Assembly (NCBI GenBank): GCA_013042255.1
Contig: JABDQK010000005.1
Coordinates: 1-6,145, forward strand
Reading direction: 5' to 3'
Length of the DNA stretch: 6,145 nt
DNA from: Flavobacteriaceae bacterium
GTDB lineage: Bacteria; Bacteroidota; Bacteroidia; Flavobacteriales; Flavobacteriaceae
This document shows, one piece after another, positions 6,093 to 6,145 of the stretch. A model generated the notes under the pieces. It ran no database searches. It saw only the letters and a list, made by a program, of their open reading frames with translations, and was not told where the DNA came from. A program made the translations under genes and the position numbers. The number at the start of each line of letters is the position of its first letter. The stretch's first letter is position 1.

Positions 6093-6145
6093 GGATTCAT
6101 TTTTGGTAGGTGTTAAAAATACGAAATCCGCAGCTATATTTTTGT

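Noticed and set aside
1..6145. Defence system, mobile element, CRISPR array, tRNA or rRNA
   Set aside because: No transposase, integrase, phage, nuclease or toxin-antitoxin motif, no direct-repeat array and no tRNA-like cloverleaf was noticed on either strand.

Overview
The window looks like a chromosomal segment from a member of the Bacteroidota, most likely a marine-type flavobacterium. This is inferred from three things. The protein families (a HemW of the MAGIYxHIPFC type, a cyclase-family hydrolase, DUF4230, an MmcQ/YjbR protein, DUF4407 and a PepV/CNDP-like M20 dipeptidase) and their wording match flavobacterial versions known to me. The gene starts lack Shine-Dalgarno sequences and sit in A/T-rich leaders. 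The base composition is moderate to AT-leaning. No database search was possible.

Left half, plus strand (about 2-3511): the 3' tail of an unidentified membrane protein is joined to hemW by a TGATG stop/start overlap. A metal-dependent cyclase-family hydrolase follows 25 bp later. After a 59-bp gap that holds an inverted repeat and a possible weak promoter comes a tight run of three small genes: a membrane-anchored DUF4230 protein, a predicted lipoprotein with a Dabb (dimeric alpha-beta barrel) domain, and an MmcQ/YjbR-family protein. Gaps inside this run are 12 and 16 bp, so it is probably co-transcribed.

Right half, minus strand (6092 down to 3513): an M20 family dipeptidase with complete metal-binding and catalytic residues, then a 90-bp spacer with a candidate terminator, then a four-helix membrane protein of the DUF4407 family with a long coiled-coil region. 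The two gene sets converge at 3511/3513, where the stop codons are one base apart. Candidate terminators for each direction therefore lie inside the neighbour's coding sequence.

The genes do not form one obvious pathway: HemW is a heme-handling radical SAM protein, the cyclase-family protein and dipeptidase are hydrolases, and the other families are poorly characterised. I see no mobile element, CRISPR array, RNA gene, defence island or phage gene. It is an ordinary chromosomal region. The points worth a second look are the shifted metal motif in the cyclase-family protein, the interlocked convergent ends, the exported Dabb protein, and the stop/start-coupled six-codon ORF before the YjbR gene.
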